Shown: positions 19,506 through 27,672, counted from the stretch's first letter. The stretch is DNA of 64,000 bases from Candidatus Gemmiger stercoripullorum (GCA_019119365.1 DWXD01000057.1:1-64000); one strand, 5' to 3'. Program-made: numbers and translations. Notes: generated from the letters alone by a model not told the origin.

Positions 19506-19535
19506 GCCGCCGCGCCCGGAATGGGGCGCGGCGGC
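19506..19535. terminator. bidirectional terminator between convergent genes
   Basis: Stem GCCGCCGCGCCC / GGGCGCGGCGGC with a short loop. On the minus strand it is followed by TGTTTTTTTGG, a clear T-run; on the plus strand by CTATTGTTT. Confidence 0.8.
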
Positions 19536-19555
19536 CTATTGTTTCAACAGGATGT

Positions 19556-20818
19556 TCAGCGCTGGTTTTCGCGCACGAAGCCGATCAGGCTGACGATCAG
19601 GCCCAGCAGCGCGCCTGCGCCGATGATGAGCAGCACGAGCTGGAAGATGCGCGCGTCGAAGTTGGTGCGCAGGCTCTGGGTGGCTTCGTCCAGCGCGCCG
19701 CCCACCGCGCTGCTGGTCCCGCCTGCGGGGGCCTGCTGCCCGGCTTCCAGCGCGGCGCTGGCGGCTTCGTTGTCGCCCAGCGCGCCGAGGGCCTCGGCCA
19801 GGGCGCTCTGCGCCATGGTGGCCAGGCCGTCCAGCTCGCTTGCGCCGGTGACTTTCTCGCCGTTGACGGCGCCGCTCAGGTAATCGGCAAAGACATAGGC
19901 CGCGCCGCGCAGGGCGGGTTCGCTGTCCGTCGCGACCTGCCAGCCGCCCTCCAACGTCCACATGCCCTCGGTATACAGCAGCAGCTGCATGCCGGTGTCC
20001 CCGGCCAGCGTCGTGTACACGCGCTCGCGGAAAGCCTTGTCGCCGGTGTTGACGGTGCCGAAGGTGTTGGCGATGAAGCGGTAGGCGCGGTCATACTCGG
20101 TCATGCCGTCGTAATAGCTGCGGATGGCGTCGGCCAGGCGGGTGTCGGCGGACAGCTCCGCGCCGATGTTGACCGAGTCGAGGTCGGCGCGCAGGTCGTC
20201 GCTGCCGAAATAGCTGTTGCTGCCGTCGTCCGGCAGGTTGAAGGAGGCGGACATCAGCGAGGCGTAGCCCTCGGCGTCGGACGCCTGGCCCTGGTAGGCG
20301 CAGGCGAGCTCCATGCAGTCGCCGCCCCAGCTGCCGGTGATGGGGACGCCGTTGTAGACAAGGTTGATCGAGGCCAGCAGGTGGCCGAAGTCGACCGTAT
20401 CGCCGTTGCCGAGCGTGATCGAACCCATGCCGACCAGCTCGCCCAGGCTTTCGTCCCTGTCGCGGACATAGCTTTCAAAGTCGCTGTCCTTGGCGCCTGC
20501 GGTCAGCTGCCAGATCGAATCGTTGTAGCCGCCGCCGCGCGTGTAGGACAGCGTGAGCAGCATGGGGTCTGCGCCGTTGTTCTGCTCCGCAATATAGCTT
20601 TCGGCCAGCGTCTGCAGTTCGTCAAGCCGGGACAGCGTCGTGTCATAGTCGGCCGCTTTGGCGGACAGCGGCAGCGCCAGCCAAAGCAGCAGCGCCGCGG
20701 CCGCCCCGGCCAGCGCGCAGCCCAGGCGGTTGATGTTCGTGATCGTTGTCAAGCACCTCCCCGGGTGGCTCAAAGCGGCACGGCGTGGGGTTCTGCCGCG
20801 CCGTGCCCGTTTTTTCAT
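19556..20818 (-). CDS. exported protein with C-terminal membrane anchor, function unknown
   Basis: About 420 aa if it begins at ATG 20818. A hydrophobic signal segment (GCALAGAAAALLLWLALPLSAKA) predicts cleavage before ADYD; a large extracellular domain with Tyr/Asp/Gly-rich segments follows, and a C-terminal transmembrane helix (LVLLIIGAGALLGLIVSLIGF) ends in RENQR. I do not recognise the domain. The N-terminus is unsure: the promoter -10 lies only about 16 bases upstream of ATG 20818 and the first ~30 residues are Arg-rich; a TTG at 20752 with GGGGAGG close by is the alternative. A hairpin (20777-20808) lies between the two starts. Confidence 0.75.
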   Translation of the reverse strand: MKKRARRGRTPRRAALSHPGRCLTTITNINRLGCALAGAAAALLLWLALPLSAKAADYDTTLSRLDELQTLAESYIAEQNNGADPMLLTLSYTRGGGYNDSIWQLTAGAKDSDFESYVRDRDESLGELVGMGSITLGNGDTVDFGHLLASINLVYNGVPITGSWGGDCMELACAYQGQASDAEGYASLMSASFNLPDDGSNSYFGSDDLRADLDSVNIGAELSADTRLADAIRSYYDGMTEYDRAYRFIANTFGTVNTGDKAFRERVYTTLAGDTGMQLLLYTEGMWTLEGGWQVATDSEPALRGAAYVFADYLSGAVNGEKVTGASELDGLATMAQSALAEALGALGDNEAASAALEAGQQAPAGGTSSAVGGALDEATQSLRTNFDARIFQLVLLIIGAGALLGLIVSLIGFVRENQR

Positions 20819-20833
20819 AACATGAACTTTAAT

Positions 20834-20862
20834 AGTATACCACATTCTTCTGCCGCTGTCAC
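20834..20862 (-). promoter_or_regulatory. promoter for the exported protein gene
   Basis: On the minus strand: -35 GTGACA (20857-20862), 17-bp spacer, -10 TATACT (20834-20839). The predicted transcript starts near 20827, so the ATG at 20845 cannot be used. Confidence 0.7.
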
Positions 20863-20889
20863 GAAAAAATTGTGAAACCGCAGCCGCCC

Positions 20890-20918
20890 TTGCCCGGCGG
20901 CCGCGGGCCTGCTATACT
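20890..20918 (+). promoter_or_regulatory. promoter for ridA
   Basis: -35 TTGCCC (20890-20895), 17-bp spacer, -10 TATACT (20913-20918), 44 bases before the ATG. Confidence 0.7.
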
Positions 20919-20961
20919 GAAAGCAGGCAGAAAACAAACATTGCAGAAAGAAGGTATCCCC

Positions 20962-21357
20962 ATGAACAACACCCAGACGCCCCTGACCGCCGTCCACACC
21001 GCCAACGCCCCCGCCGCCATCGGCCCCTATTCCCAGGCTGTATGCGCGGGCGGGTTTGTGTATGTGTCGGGCCAGATCCCCCTTGACCCGGCCACCGGCG
21101 AGTTTGCCGGGCCGGACATCCGCACCCAGACCCGCCAGAGCCTGAAAAACATCGCCGCCATCCTGGCCGCCGCGGGCAGCGGCATGGACAGGGTTGTAAA
21201 AACGACGGTGCTGCTCAAAGACATCGGCGATTTTGCCGCCATGAACGAAGTGTACGCCGAGGCGTTCACCGCGCCGTACCCGGCGCGCGCCGCGTTCGAG
21301 GCCGCCGCCCTGCCCAAAGGCGCGCTGGTCGAGATCGAGTGTGTGGCGGCGCTGTAA
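20962..21357 (+). CDS. ridA: RidA-family enamine/imine deaminase
   Basis: 131 aa, normal length. RidA hydrolyses reactive enamines such as 2-aminoacrylate formed by PLP enzymes. Family signatures are AIGPYSQAV (about 18-26), the VSGQIP motif (about 35-40), the catalytic Arg in PARAAFEAA, and VEIECVAAL at the end. AGAAGG precedes the ATG. It has its own promoter. Two close RidA subgroups exist, but the GPYSQA and YPARA pattern suits the archetypal one. Confidence 0.95.
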   Translation: MNNTQTPLTAVHTANAPAAIGPYSQAVCAGGFVYVSGQIPLDPATGEFAGPDIRTQTRQSLKNIAAILAAAGSGMDRVVKTTVLLKDIGDFAAMNEVYAEAFTAPYPARAAFEAAALPKGALVEIECVAAL

Positions 21358-21522
21358 ATATTACAAACTGCAAACAGACCCGGGCGCTTTTCCGCCGCGT
21401 ATACGGGTTTTTCACGTTGAAATTGTGGAAAACCCTGTGGAAACGGTGGAAAAGCGTCCATTTTCTTGCGCTGCAGCCGCGGTTTTGCGCACGGGGCGCG
21501 GCGGGGTTTCGACAAGTAATTG

Positions 21523-21551
21523 TTGAACTGCGCGGCCAAAGATGGTACAAT
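21523..21551 (+). promoter_or_regulatory. promoter for the rhomboid-like gene
   Basis: -35 TTGAAC (21523-21528), 17-bp spacer, -10 TACAAT (21546-21551), about 68 bases before the ATG. It may drive the following darA-holB-ricT-rsmI genes as well. Confidence 0.7.
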
Positions 21552-21618
21552 AGATAGCAAATCCGGGCACAGGCCGCTTTCCGCGGGCCGCGCCCGCCCC
21601 AAGGAGGCTTGCGCGCCT

Positions 21619-22269
21619 ATGCGCTGGATCGATAAACTGGAGCGCCGCTACGGGCGCTGCGGCATCCCCTACCTGCTCAACATCGTGCTGGCGGGCCAGC
21701 TGGCCGTCTGGTTCCTTGTGATGTTTGTTGAGCGCAACCTGTTGTATTTGCTGACGCTGGACCGCGCCGCGCTGCTGCACGGGCAGATCTGGCGGCTTGT
21801 CACCTTCGTGTTTGTGCCGACGCTGACCACCAGCCCGCTGATGCTTTTGATCGAGCTGTATTTCTACTGGTGGGTGGGCAATTCGCTGACCCGTGCCTGG
21901 GGCGATTTCCGCTTTACCGTCTACTGGCTGGCGGGCATGCTGGGCGCGGTCGTCAGCTGCCTGCTGACCGGCGCGGCCGGAACTTCGGGGCTGTTTTTGA
22001 GCCTGTTTTTCGCCTATGCCTGGATGTGGCCGGACCAGCAGGTGCTGCTGTTCTTTTTCATCCCGATCAAGATCAAGTGGCTGGGCTGGGCCGCGGCGGC
22101 CATGTGGCTGCTGGAGTTCATCACCAGCCGCATGCCCCTGCGCGTGAGCCTGCTGTTCGGGCTGGCCGGGTTCCTTGTGTTCTTCGGCCCCGAGCTGTTC
22201 GGCTGGTGCAAGGAGCGCGTCGTGAGCTATAAACGGCGCAAAGACTGGGAAAACCGCTGGAAGCAGTGA
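21619..22269 (+). CDS. rhomboid-like membrane protein, apparently non-catalytic
   Basis: 216 aa with about six membrane segments. GQIWRLVTFVFVP resembles the conserved rhomboid L1 WR motif, and AAGTSGLFLSLFF resembles the GxSG motif of the catalytic serine. No histidine follows in the last helices, so the Ser-His dyad of rhomboid proteases is incomplete. It is therefore likely a derlin-like or other pseudo-rhomboid. AAGGAGG lies 11 bases before the ATG. It lies just upstream of the darA cluster. Confidence 0.75.
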   Translation: MRWIDKLERRYGRCGIPYLLNIVLAGQLAVWFLVMFVERNLLYLLTLDRAALLHGQIWRLVTFVFVPTLTTSPLMLLIELYFYWWVGNSLTRAWGDFRFTVYWLAGMLGAVVSCLLTGAAGTSGLFLSLFFAYAWMWPDQQVLLFFFIPIKIKWLGWAAAAMWLLEFITSRMPLRVSLLFGLAGFLVFFGPELFGWCKERVVSYKRRKDWENRWKQ

Positions 22270-22331
22270 CGTTTTCCCGCTGACTGTGTATCCCGGGGCC
22301 TGCGCCCCTGTAAACCCAAGGAGGTATTGCT

Positions 22332-22655
22332 ATGAAACTGATCACGGCGATCGTCAACAAAGAAGACTCCAAGGCGGTGTGCAACGAGCTGCTGCGCAAC
22401 AAGTTCTATGTCACCCGGCTGGCCACGACCGGCGGCTTTCTGATGGCCGGCAACATGACGCTGATGATCGGCACCGAGGACGAGCGTGTGGACGACTGCA
22501 TCGCCTGCATTGCCAAGTGCTGCAAGCAGCGCACCGAGATCGTGCCCGGCGCGGCTTCCATCGGCCTGGGGCTGGAGAGCGCCATGCCCATCGAAGTCAC
22601 GGTGGGCGGCGCGACCGTGTTCGTGACCAACGTGGAGCGTTTTGAGAAGCTGTGA
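22332..22655 (+). CDS. darA: cyclic-di-AMP receptor (PII-like)
   Basis: 107 aa, the size of DarA/PstA (DUF970). This cytoplasmic trimer binds c-di-AMP. Family motifs are KLITAIVNKEDS at the start, FYVTRLATTGGFLMAGN (about 26-42) and NVERFEKL at the end. AAGGAGG precedes the ATG. As in Bacillus (yaaQ), it sits directly upstream of holB and ricT. Its stop codon overlaps the holB GTG start. Confidence 0.93.
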   Translation: MKLITAIVNKEDSKAVCNELLRNKFYVTRLATTGGFLMAGNMTLMIGTEDERVDDCIACIAKCCKQRTEIVPGAASIGLGLESAMPIEVTVGGATVFVTNVERFEKL

Positions 22656-23602
22656 GTGAACCGCAGCCCATGCTGGCCCGCCTGGCCGGCAACCATGCTT
22701 TGAAACAGGATCTGAGCGCCGCCCTGCGGGCCGGCCGGCTGCCGCACAGCATCTTGCTGGCAGGCGAGCCCGGCTGCGGGGCGGGCTTTGCCGCGCGCTG
22801 CCTTGCGGCGGACTATCTCTATCCGCACGGCGGCCCCCACGCCGAAGCCGTGCTGCGCGGCGAGGACAGCGAATGCCTGACCGTGCGCGGCGAGGGCGCT
22901 TCGGGCCAGATCAAGGTCGAGCGCATCCGCGAAGCGCGCGAGAAGATCCAGCACAGCGCGCTTTCGGCCGACGCGGCCGGGCGCGTGCTGTTCATCTACG
23001 GCGCGCAGGCGCTCAACGGGTCTTCGGCCAACGCGATGCTCAAGATCATGGAGGAGCCGCCCGAAGGCGTGCTGTTTTTGCTGACGGCGTCCAGCACGGC
23101 CGCCGTGCTGCCGACCATCCGCAGCCGCTGCGCCGCCTATATGATCGCGCCGGTGGAGACCGGCGAGTGCGCGGCCGCCCTGCGCGCGGCCGTGCCCGCG
23201 CTGGACGCGCGCCAGGCCGCCGACCTCGCCTTTTTGTACGAAGGGCGCATCGGCACGGCGCTGGACGCGCTGAACGACCCGGCCGAAAAGGCCGCCCGCG
23301 CCGCCGCGCGCGAGCTGTGCCGCCATGTGCAGGCGCGCGACACCTACCGCGCGGCCGCCCTGCTGGCCAAGTACGAGAAAGACCGCGAGGGCGCCAACCG
23401 CCTGCTGGCCCAGACGATGCAGGCGGTGAGCGCTTCGCTGCGGCGGCCGGGCTTCGACGGCCTGGAAGCCGATGCCGCGGCCCGGCTGGGCCGCGCCGCC
23501 GGGGAAGCCGCGCGGCGCATTGCCGCCAACGGCAATCTGCGCCTGGCGCTGACGCTGCTGGCGGCCGAAGCCACGGCGCAGGACCAAAGCCCCCTGCGCT
23601 GA
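22652..23602 (+). CDS. holB: DNA polymerase III delta-prime subunit
   Basis: 316 aa from a GTG start that overlaps the darA stop. It is part of the clamp loader. The AAA+ fold shows GEPGCGAGFAA in place of Walker A (no GKT, consistent with a delta-prime that does not hydrolyse ATP), SANAMLKIMEEPPEG, and the sensor-1 region FLLTASSTAAVLPTIRSRC. The C-terminal collar domain is Ala-rich. An alternative ATG is at 22670. Gene order darA-holB-ricT-rsmI supports the call. Confidence 0.9.
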   Translation: MSEPQPMLARLAGNHALKQDLSAALRAGRLPHSILLAGEPGCGAGFAARCLAADYLYPHGGPHAEAVLRGEDSECLTVRGEGASGQIKVERIREAREKIQHSALSADAAGRVLFIYGAQALNGSSANAMLKIMEEPPEGVLFLLTASSTAAVLPTIRSRCAAYMIAPVETGECAAALRAAVPALDARQAADLAFLYEGRIGTALDALNDPAEKAARAAARELCRHVQARDTYRAAALLAKYEKDREGANRLLAQTMQAVSASLRRPGFDGLEADAAARLGRAAGEAARRIAANGNLRLALTLLAAEATAQDQSPLR

Positions 23603-23681
23603 AAAGCGCCCCGGCCTGCCGCAGCGGGCTTTGGAGCCAAGCTGCGCAAAAACACACTGCAAATATAAAAGGAAACATTTT

Positions 23682-24524
23682 ATGAAAGTAATTTCTGTGC
23701 GCTTTAAGGAAAGCGGACGTTCATATTATTTTGACCCCGGCAGCCTGACGCCCGCCGCGGGGGATTATGTGATCGTGGAGACGGCCCGCGGCGTGGAGTG
23801 CGGCGAGGTCGTGCGCGCCGCGCATGAGCTGCCCAACACCGGCTTTACGCGCGAGGTCAAGCCGGTGCTGCGCCTGGCGGACGGCATGGACATCCGCCGC
23901 ATGCGGCAGAACCGCGCCGACGAGCGCGCCGCCTTCAAGGTGTGCGAGCAGCGCATCGCCGCCCACAAGCTGCAGATGAAACTGATCGACGCCGAGTATA
24001 CGCTGGACCGCAGCAAGCTGGTGTTCCACTTCACGGCCGACAACCGCGTTGACTTCCGCGAGCTGGTCAAAGACCTGGCCTCCCACTTTCACACCCGCAT
24101 CGAGCTGCGCCAGATCGGCGTGCGCGACGAGAGCAAGATGCTGGGCGGCCTGGGCGTGTGCGGCCAGCCGTTCTGCTGCAGCCGGTTTCTCAAGAACTTC
24201 CAGCCCGTATCCATCAAGATGGCCAAGGAGCAGGGGCTTTCGCTCAACCCGACCAAGATCAGCGGCGCCTGCGGGCGGCTGATGTGCTGCCTGGCGTATG
24301 AGCAGAAGAGCTATGAATACCTCAACAGCATCACCCCGCAGCCCGGCAGCGTTGTGCGCACGCCGGACGGCGAGGGCACCGTTTTGGAGGTCAACGTCGT
24401 CTCCGGCATGCTGAAGGTCCGCAGCAACGTTGAAAGCCTGGCCCCCAAGAGCTACCACCGCAGCGAGTGCACCTATCTGCGCGGCGGCCGCAAGGCCCCC
24501 GTCAAGCCGCGGCCGGAGGAATGA
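23682..24524 (+). CDS. ricT: PSP1-domain protein RicT (YaaT)
   Basis: 280 aa. In Bacillus, RicT with RicA and RicF forms an iron-sulfur complex that directs RNase Y mRNA processing. The PSP1 domain carries the cysteine sets VCGQPFCCSRF (about residue 158-168) and GACGRLMCCLAYE (about 196-208), which supply cluster ligands. AAAAGGAAA precedes the ATG. ricA and ricF are not in the window. It ends four bases before rsmI. Confidence 0.92.
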   Translation: MKVISVRFKESGRSYYFDPGSLTPAAGDYVIVETARGVECGEVVRAAHELPNTGFTREVKPVLRLADGMDIRRMRQNRADERAAFKVCEQRIAAHKLQMKLIDAEYTLDRSKLVFHFTADNRVDFRELVKDLASHFHTRIELRQIGVRDESKMLGGLGVCGQPFCCSRFLKNFQPVSIKMAKEQGLSLNPTKISGACGRLMCCLAYEQKSYEYLNSITPQPGSVVRTPDGEGTVLEVNVVSGMLKVRSNVESLAPKSYHRSECTYLRGGRKAPVKPRPEE

Positions 24525-24527
24525 GCG

Positions 24528-25385
24528 ATGGCCGGGACGCTGTATCTGGTGGCGACGCCCATCGGCAACCTGGACGATATGCCGCCGCGCGTGGCGGCGA
24601 CGTTCGGCGCGGTGGATTTTGTCGCGGCCGAGGACACCCGCGTGACGCTGCGGCTGCTCAACCATCTGGGCCTGAAAAAGCCGCTGGTCAGTTACTATGA
24701 ACACGCGCTGCACCACGGCGCGGCCATCCTGGCCCGCATCGAGGCCGGGGAAAACTGCGCGCTGTGCTCCGACGCAGGCATGCCCTGCATCAGCGACCCC
24801 GGCGAGCAGATCGTGGCCGAAGCGCACGCGCGCGGCATCCGCGTGGTGCCGGTGCCGGGAGCTTCGGCCTGCGTGACGGCGCTGGCCGTTTCGGGGCAGA
24901 AGACCGGGCGCTTTGTGTTCGAGGGCTTCCTGCCCATCCCGAAAAAAGAACGCCGCGCCCGGCTGGATGCGCTGCGCGCCGAGCCGCGGACCATCCTTTT
25001 GTATGAAGCGCCGCACAAGCTGCGCGCAACGCTGGACGACCTTGCCGCCGTGTGCGGGCCCGACCGCCCGGTGACGCTGTGCCGCGAGCTGACCAAGCTG
25101 CACGAGGAGATCTTTCAGACAACGCTGGGCGAAGCCGCCGCCCGCTATGCGGGCGAGGAGCCGCGCGGCGAGTTTGTGCTGGTGCTGGCCGGCGCGCCGG
25201 AAGGCGCCGGCGAAGCCGAAGCGCCGCCGACGCTGGCCGAGGCCGCCGCCGCGGCGCGCCGCCTGATGGAAGGCGGGCTGCCGCCCGCCGCCGCCGCGCG
25301 CCAGGCGGCCGCAGGCACCCCTTACAGCAAGGGGGATGTGTACCGGGAGCTGATCCGCGCACAGGCGGAAGACCCCAAAAAGTAA
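24528..25385 (+). CDS. rsmI: 16S rRNA (cytidine1402-2'-O)-methyltransferase
   Basis: 285 aa. It methylates the ribose of C1402 in 16S rRNA with SAM. Tetrapyrrole-methylase-like motifs are LYLVATPIGNLDD (about 5-17), AAEDTRVT, SDAGMPCISDPG (about 82-93) and VPVPGASA. The ribosome site GGAGG is inside the end of ricT. It is translationally coupled in the darA cluster, as in other Firmicutes. Confidence 0.94.
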   Translation: MAGTLYLVATPIGNLDDMPPRVAATFGAVDFVAAEDTRVTLRLLNHLGLKKPLVSYYEHALHHGAAILARIEAGENCALCSDAGMPCISDPGEQIVAEAHARGIRVVPVPGASACVTALAVSGQKTGRFVFEGFLPIPKKERRARLDALRAEPRTILLYEAPHKLRATLDDLAAVCGPDRPVTLCRELTKLHEEIFQTTLGEAAARYAGEEPRGEFVLVLAGAPEGAGEAEAPPTLAEAAAAARRLMEGGLPPAAAARQAAAGTPYSKGDVYRELIRAQAEDPKK

Positions 25386-25421
25386 GGCGCGGCGTGCGGC
25401 CGCGCCAAAGGAGGCAAAACG

Positions 25422-25919
25422 ATGACGCAGGAAACCTGCCGTATCCTGGTCGTCAGCGATACCCACGGGCGGGTGACGCGGCTGCGCTGGCTGCTGCGCC
25501 ACGAACAGGCCGACGCGCTGTTTTTTCTGGGCGACGGGCTGTATGATCTGGAACAGGCCATCACGCTGGAGCGCCTGCAGCCCCCCTACCCCATCTACCG
25601 CGTGCGCGGCAACTGCGACGTGGGCTACCAGGACCCGCCCGAAGGGCTGGCCCCGTTCGCCGGGGTGCTGTTTTTTTATACCCACGGCCACCTGTACAGC
25701 GCCAAGACCGGGCTGGACCGCCTGGCCGAAGCCGGGACCAACCGCGGCGCGGATGTGGTGCTGTACGGCCACACCCACCGCCAGCGCATGCAGCCGGGGC
25801 TGGCGGGCCTGCCCGCGCTGTTCAACCCGGGCAGCCTGCGGGACACCGGCAGCTACGGCGTGATCGAGGTGGAGGACGGCCGCTGCAGCTTTGGCTGGAA
25901 GCGCGTGCCGCAGGAATGA
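25422..25919 (+). CDS. YfcE/MJ0936-type metallophosphoesterase
   Basis: 165 aa. Metal-binding motifs of calcineurin-like phosphodiesterases appear in order: SDTHGR (about 12-17), GDGLYD (about 39-44), RGNCD (about 62-66), THGH (about 86-89) and GHTHRQ (about 114-119). These proteins hydrolyse phosphodiesters with Mn2+; the physiological substrate is generally unknown. AAAGGAGG precedes the ATG. Its end overlaps birA by four bases (ATGA). Confidence 0.9.
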   Translation: MTQETCRILVVSDTHGRVTRLRWLLRHEQADALFFLGDGLYDLEQAITLERLQPPYPIYRVRGNCDVGYQDPPEGLAPFAGVLFFYTHGHLYSAKTGLDRLAEAGTNRGADVVLYGHTHRQRMQPGLAGLPALFNPGSLRDTGSYGVIEVEDGRCSFGWKRVPQE

Positions 25920-26674
25920 GCGGGCTGAACACGCTGATCCGCCTGCCCGCGGCGGACAGCACCAACGCCTGGGCCAAAGCGAACCTTGACCGGTTCGGCC
26001 CGGTGGGCGCGGTGTACACGACAAACCAGACAGCCGGGCGCGGGCGGCTGGGCCGCGCCTGGGCCAACGCCGCCGGGCAGGCGCTGTATTATACGGCCGT
26101 GCTGCGGCTGCCGCTGGCCGACCCCGGCGCGCTGCCGCTGTATGCCAGCCTGGCCGTGGCGGCGGCGCTGCGGCGGCAGTACGGCGCGGACTGCCAGATC
26201 AAATGGCCCAACGACCTGCTGCTGCACGGCAAAAAGATCGTGGGCATTTTGTGCGAGAGCTGCCGGAGCCCCGAGCCGGGCGGCCCGCGGGCGATTTTGT
26301 GCGGCATTGGCGTCAACCTGGCCCAACCGGCGGAATACTTTGCGCAAAACGGCCTGCCCCACGCGACCAGCCTGGCGCTGGAGGGGGCCGCCGTGCACCC
26401 GGAAGCCGACGCCGATGCGCTGGCCGCGGCGCTGACCGATTTTGCGTTCGACCGCGACATCTATGCGTTTGAGCGCGAGGGCTTTGCCGCCTGCCGCGGC
26501 GCGTACAAAGCCGCCTGTGTCAACCTGGGCCGCCATGTCCTGTACGACGGCGGCGCGGGCACGGCCGTGGACGTGGACGAGGCAGGCCGCCTTGTTGTGC
26601 AGGAGGACGGCGGCGGCGCGCGCCGCGTGTTCACCGGCGAGGTGAGCGTGCGGGGCATTTACGGGGCGGTTTGA
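25916..26674 (+). CDS. birA: biotin--[acetyl-CoA-carboxylase] ligase, HTH-less
   Basis: 252 aa, the short form without the N-terminal DNA-binding domain. It activates biotin with ATP and attaches it to the biotin carboxyl carrier protein. The glycine loop QTAGRGRLGRAW (about 39-50) and KWPNDLL with KIVGILCE are diagnostic. The last ~50 residues form the SH3-like C-terminal domain. Start overlaps the phosphoesterase stop. Since there is no HTH it should not repress transcription. Confidence 0.93.
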   Translation: MSGLNTLIRLPAADSTNAWAKANLDRFGPVGAVYTTNQTAGRGRLGRAWANAAGQALYYTAVLRLPLADPGALPLYASLAVAAALRRQYGADCQIKWPNDLLLHGKKIVGILCESCRSPEPGGPRAILCGIGVNLAQPAEYFAQNGLPHATSLALEGAAVHPEADADALAAALTDFAFDRDIYAFEREGFAACRGAYKAACVNLGRHVLYDGGAGTAVDVDEAGRLVVQEDGGGARRVFTGEVSVRGIYGAV

Positions 26675-26676
26675 TT

Positions 26677-26745
26677 TTTTAGAGTTAAGAGTGAAGAGTT
26701 TAGAGTTTAGATGTGGTGGAGCGCCGCCGGGGGCGGCGCAAAAAA
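26677..26745. repeat. heptad arm plus hairpin core (half element)
   Basis: AGAGTTAAGAGTGAAGAGTT and further units directly follow the birA stop, then GATGTGGTGGAGCGCCGCCG with GGGGCGGCGC forms the hairpin core. The inverted right arm seen in full elements is absent. Confidence 0.7.
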
Positions 26746-26768
26746 GAACCGCTTACCCCTTCGGTGGA

Positions 26769-26940
26769 TTTAACAGAAAATTCACACGCATATAATAGAT
26801 TTTTCGCAAGTATTGGGTATCCTGTAATCACAGGGCACGGAGCCGAAACCGCTGCCCTGGAACATGATTCCTCCTCACACCAAAACGATACCCCAACCGC
26901 CCTCACCTGCCCCCGCAAGCAGGTGGGGGCACCTTTTTTA
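26769..26940 (+). ncRNA. candidate structured small RNA (promoter, folded RNA, terminator)
   Basis: Promoter: -35 TTTAAC (26769-26774), 16-bp spacer, -10 TATAAT (26791-26796); start near 26803. P1: GGGTATC (26815-26821) with GATACCC (26887-26893), extended by flanking TT/AA. P2: AATCA (26826-26830) with TGATT (26865-26869). P3: CAGGGCACGG (26831-26840) with CCG-C-TGCCCTG (26849-26859, one bulged C), loop AGCCGAAA. An unpaired TTCCTCCTCACACC (26868-26881) contains an anti-Shine-Dalgarno-like CCTCC. The terminator (CACCTGC…GCAGGTG or TGCCCCC…GGGGGCA, then TTTTTT) ends near 26939. No reading frame is evident. It could be a trans-acting sRNA or a riboswitch for the downstream Fur-family gene. I do not recognise the family. 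Confidence 0.6.
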
Positions 26941-26974
26941 TCCTTTCTTTTTTCGCCCTTTTTCGGCAAAAAAC

Positions 26975-27003
26975 TTGACGCGGCGGCCGCGAACCGATAC
27001 AAT
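26975..27003 (+). promoter_or_regulatory. promoter for the Fur-family gene
   Basis: -35 TTGACG (26975-26980), 17-bp spacer, -10 TACAAT (26998-27003), downstream of the terminator of the candidate RNA. The gene can therefore be transcribed independently of it. Confidence 0.75.
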
Positions 27004-27110
27004 AAAGAGTAGAGTATTTTGCAAAAAACAGCGGTTCTTTTCTTTATGCCGTCCGCCGTATCCGCGCGGCGGCGGGGCGGGCTGCGCAACGACAGGCGGG
27101 AGGCGTCGCG

Positions 27111-27503
27111 ATGAATTATTCCTGGCAAAGGCAGCTGATCCTGGAGACGGTAAAGGAGAGCTGCGCGCATCTGACCGCGGCGCAGGTGTATGAGCGGGCT
27201 GTCAAGCAGTGCCCGCGCCTGAGCCTGGGCACCGTCTACCGCAACCTGAACCAGCTGTCCGAGCTGGGCATGCTGCGGCGTGTCGGCGTGCCCGGCGAAG
27301 CCGACCGCTTTGACGCCGAGCTGCCCGTGCACCAGCACCTGTACTGCCGCCGCTGCAAGCAGGTATTCAACCTGAACGTGCCCGGCGCGCCGATCGAGGA
27401 GATGATCGCCCGCTGCGAGGGCATCCGCGCCGAGACATACAATTTTATCGTGACCGGGCTGTGCCCCGCCTGCCGCGCCGCCGAAGCCGGGCAGGCCGGA
27501 TAG
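27111..27503 (+). CDS. Fur/PerR-family metalloregulator
   Basis: 130 aa. An N-terminal winged helix (residues about 1-75, with LTAAQVYERAVKQ and SLGTVYRNLNQL) is followed by a dimerisation domain with DRFDAELPVHQHLYC (about 65-79), and two CxxC pairs, CRRC and CPAC, that would bind structural zinc. The HQH and RFD pattern leans toward PerR, but the peroxide-sensing assignment is not certain. GGGAGG precedes the ATG. It is monocistronic, with promoter and terminator. Confidence 0.88.
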   Translation: MNYSWQRQLILETVKESCAHLTAAQVYERAVKQCPRLSLGTVYRNLNQLSELGMLRRVGVPGEADRFDAELPVHQHLYCRRCKQVFNLNVPGAPIEEMIARCEGIRAETYNFIVTGLCPACRAAEAGQAG

Positions 27504-27524
27504 GACCAGGAATGAACCCATTGG

Positions 27525-27556
27525 CATCCCGCAGCTGCCGCTGCGGGGTGTTTTTC
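27525..27556 (+). terminator. intrinsic terminator after the Fur-family gene
   Basis: Stem CATCCCGCAGC / GCTGCGGGGTG with a short loop, followed by TTTTTCTG. Confidence 0.85.
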
Positions 27557-27617
27557 TGTGCCGCGCGTTTTTTCTGCCGGTTTCGGCGCAGTTTTTACCG
27601 TATCTTTGCCGCGGACA

Positions 27618-27626
27618 TGCTATAAT
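27618..27626 (+). promoter_or_regulatory. extended -10 promoter of the potassium operon
   Basis: TGCTATAAT is an extended -10 element about 47 bases before the sensor kinase ATG; the -35 is weak. It would drive the kinase, regulator, trkH and trkA genes. Confidence 0.6.
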
Positions 27627-27672
27627 GCTATAGTATGGAGCAACAGGCCCTGTGGGGAGGGATACAACCGCC

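Noticed and set aside
22652..23602. Missing GKT in the HolB Walker A as a defect
   Set aside because: Delta-prime subunits commonly lack a working ATP site; this is normal for the role.
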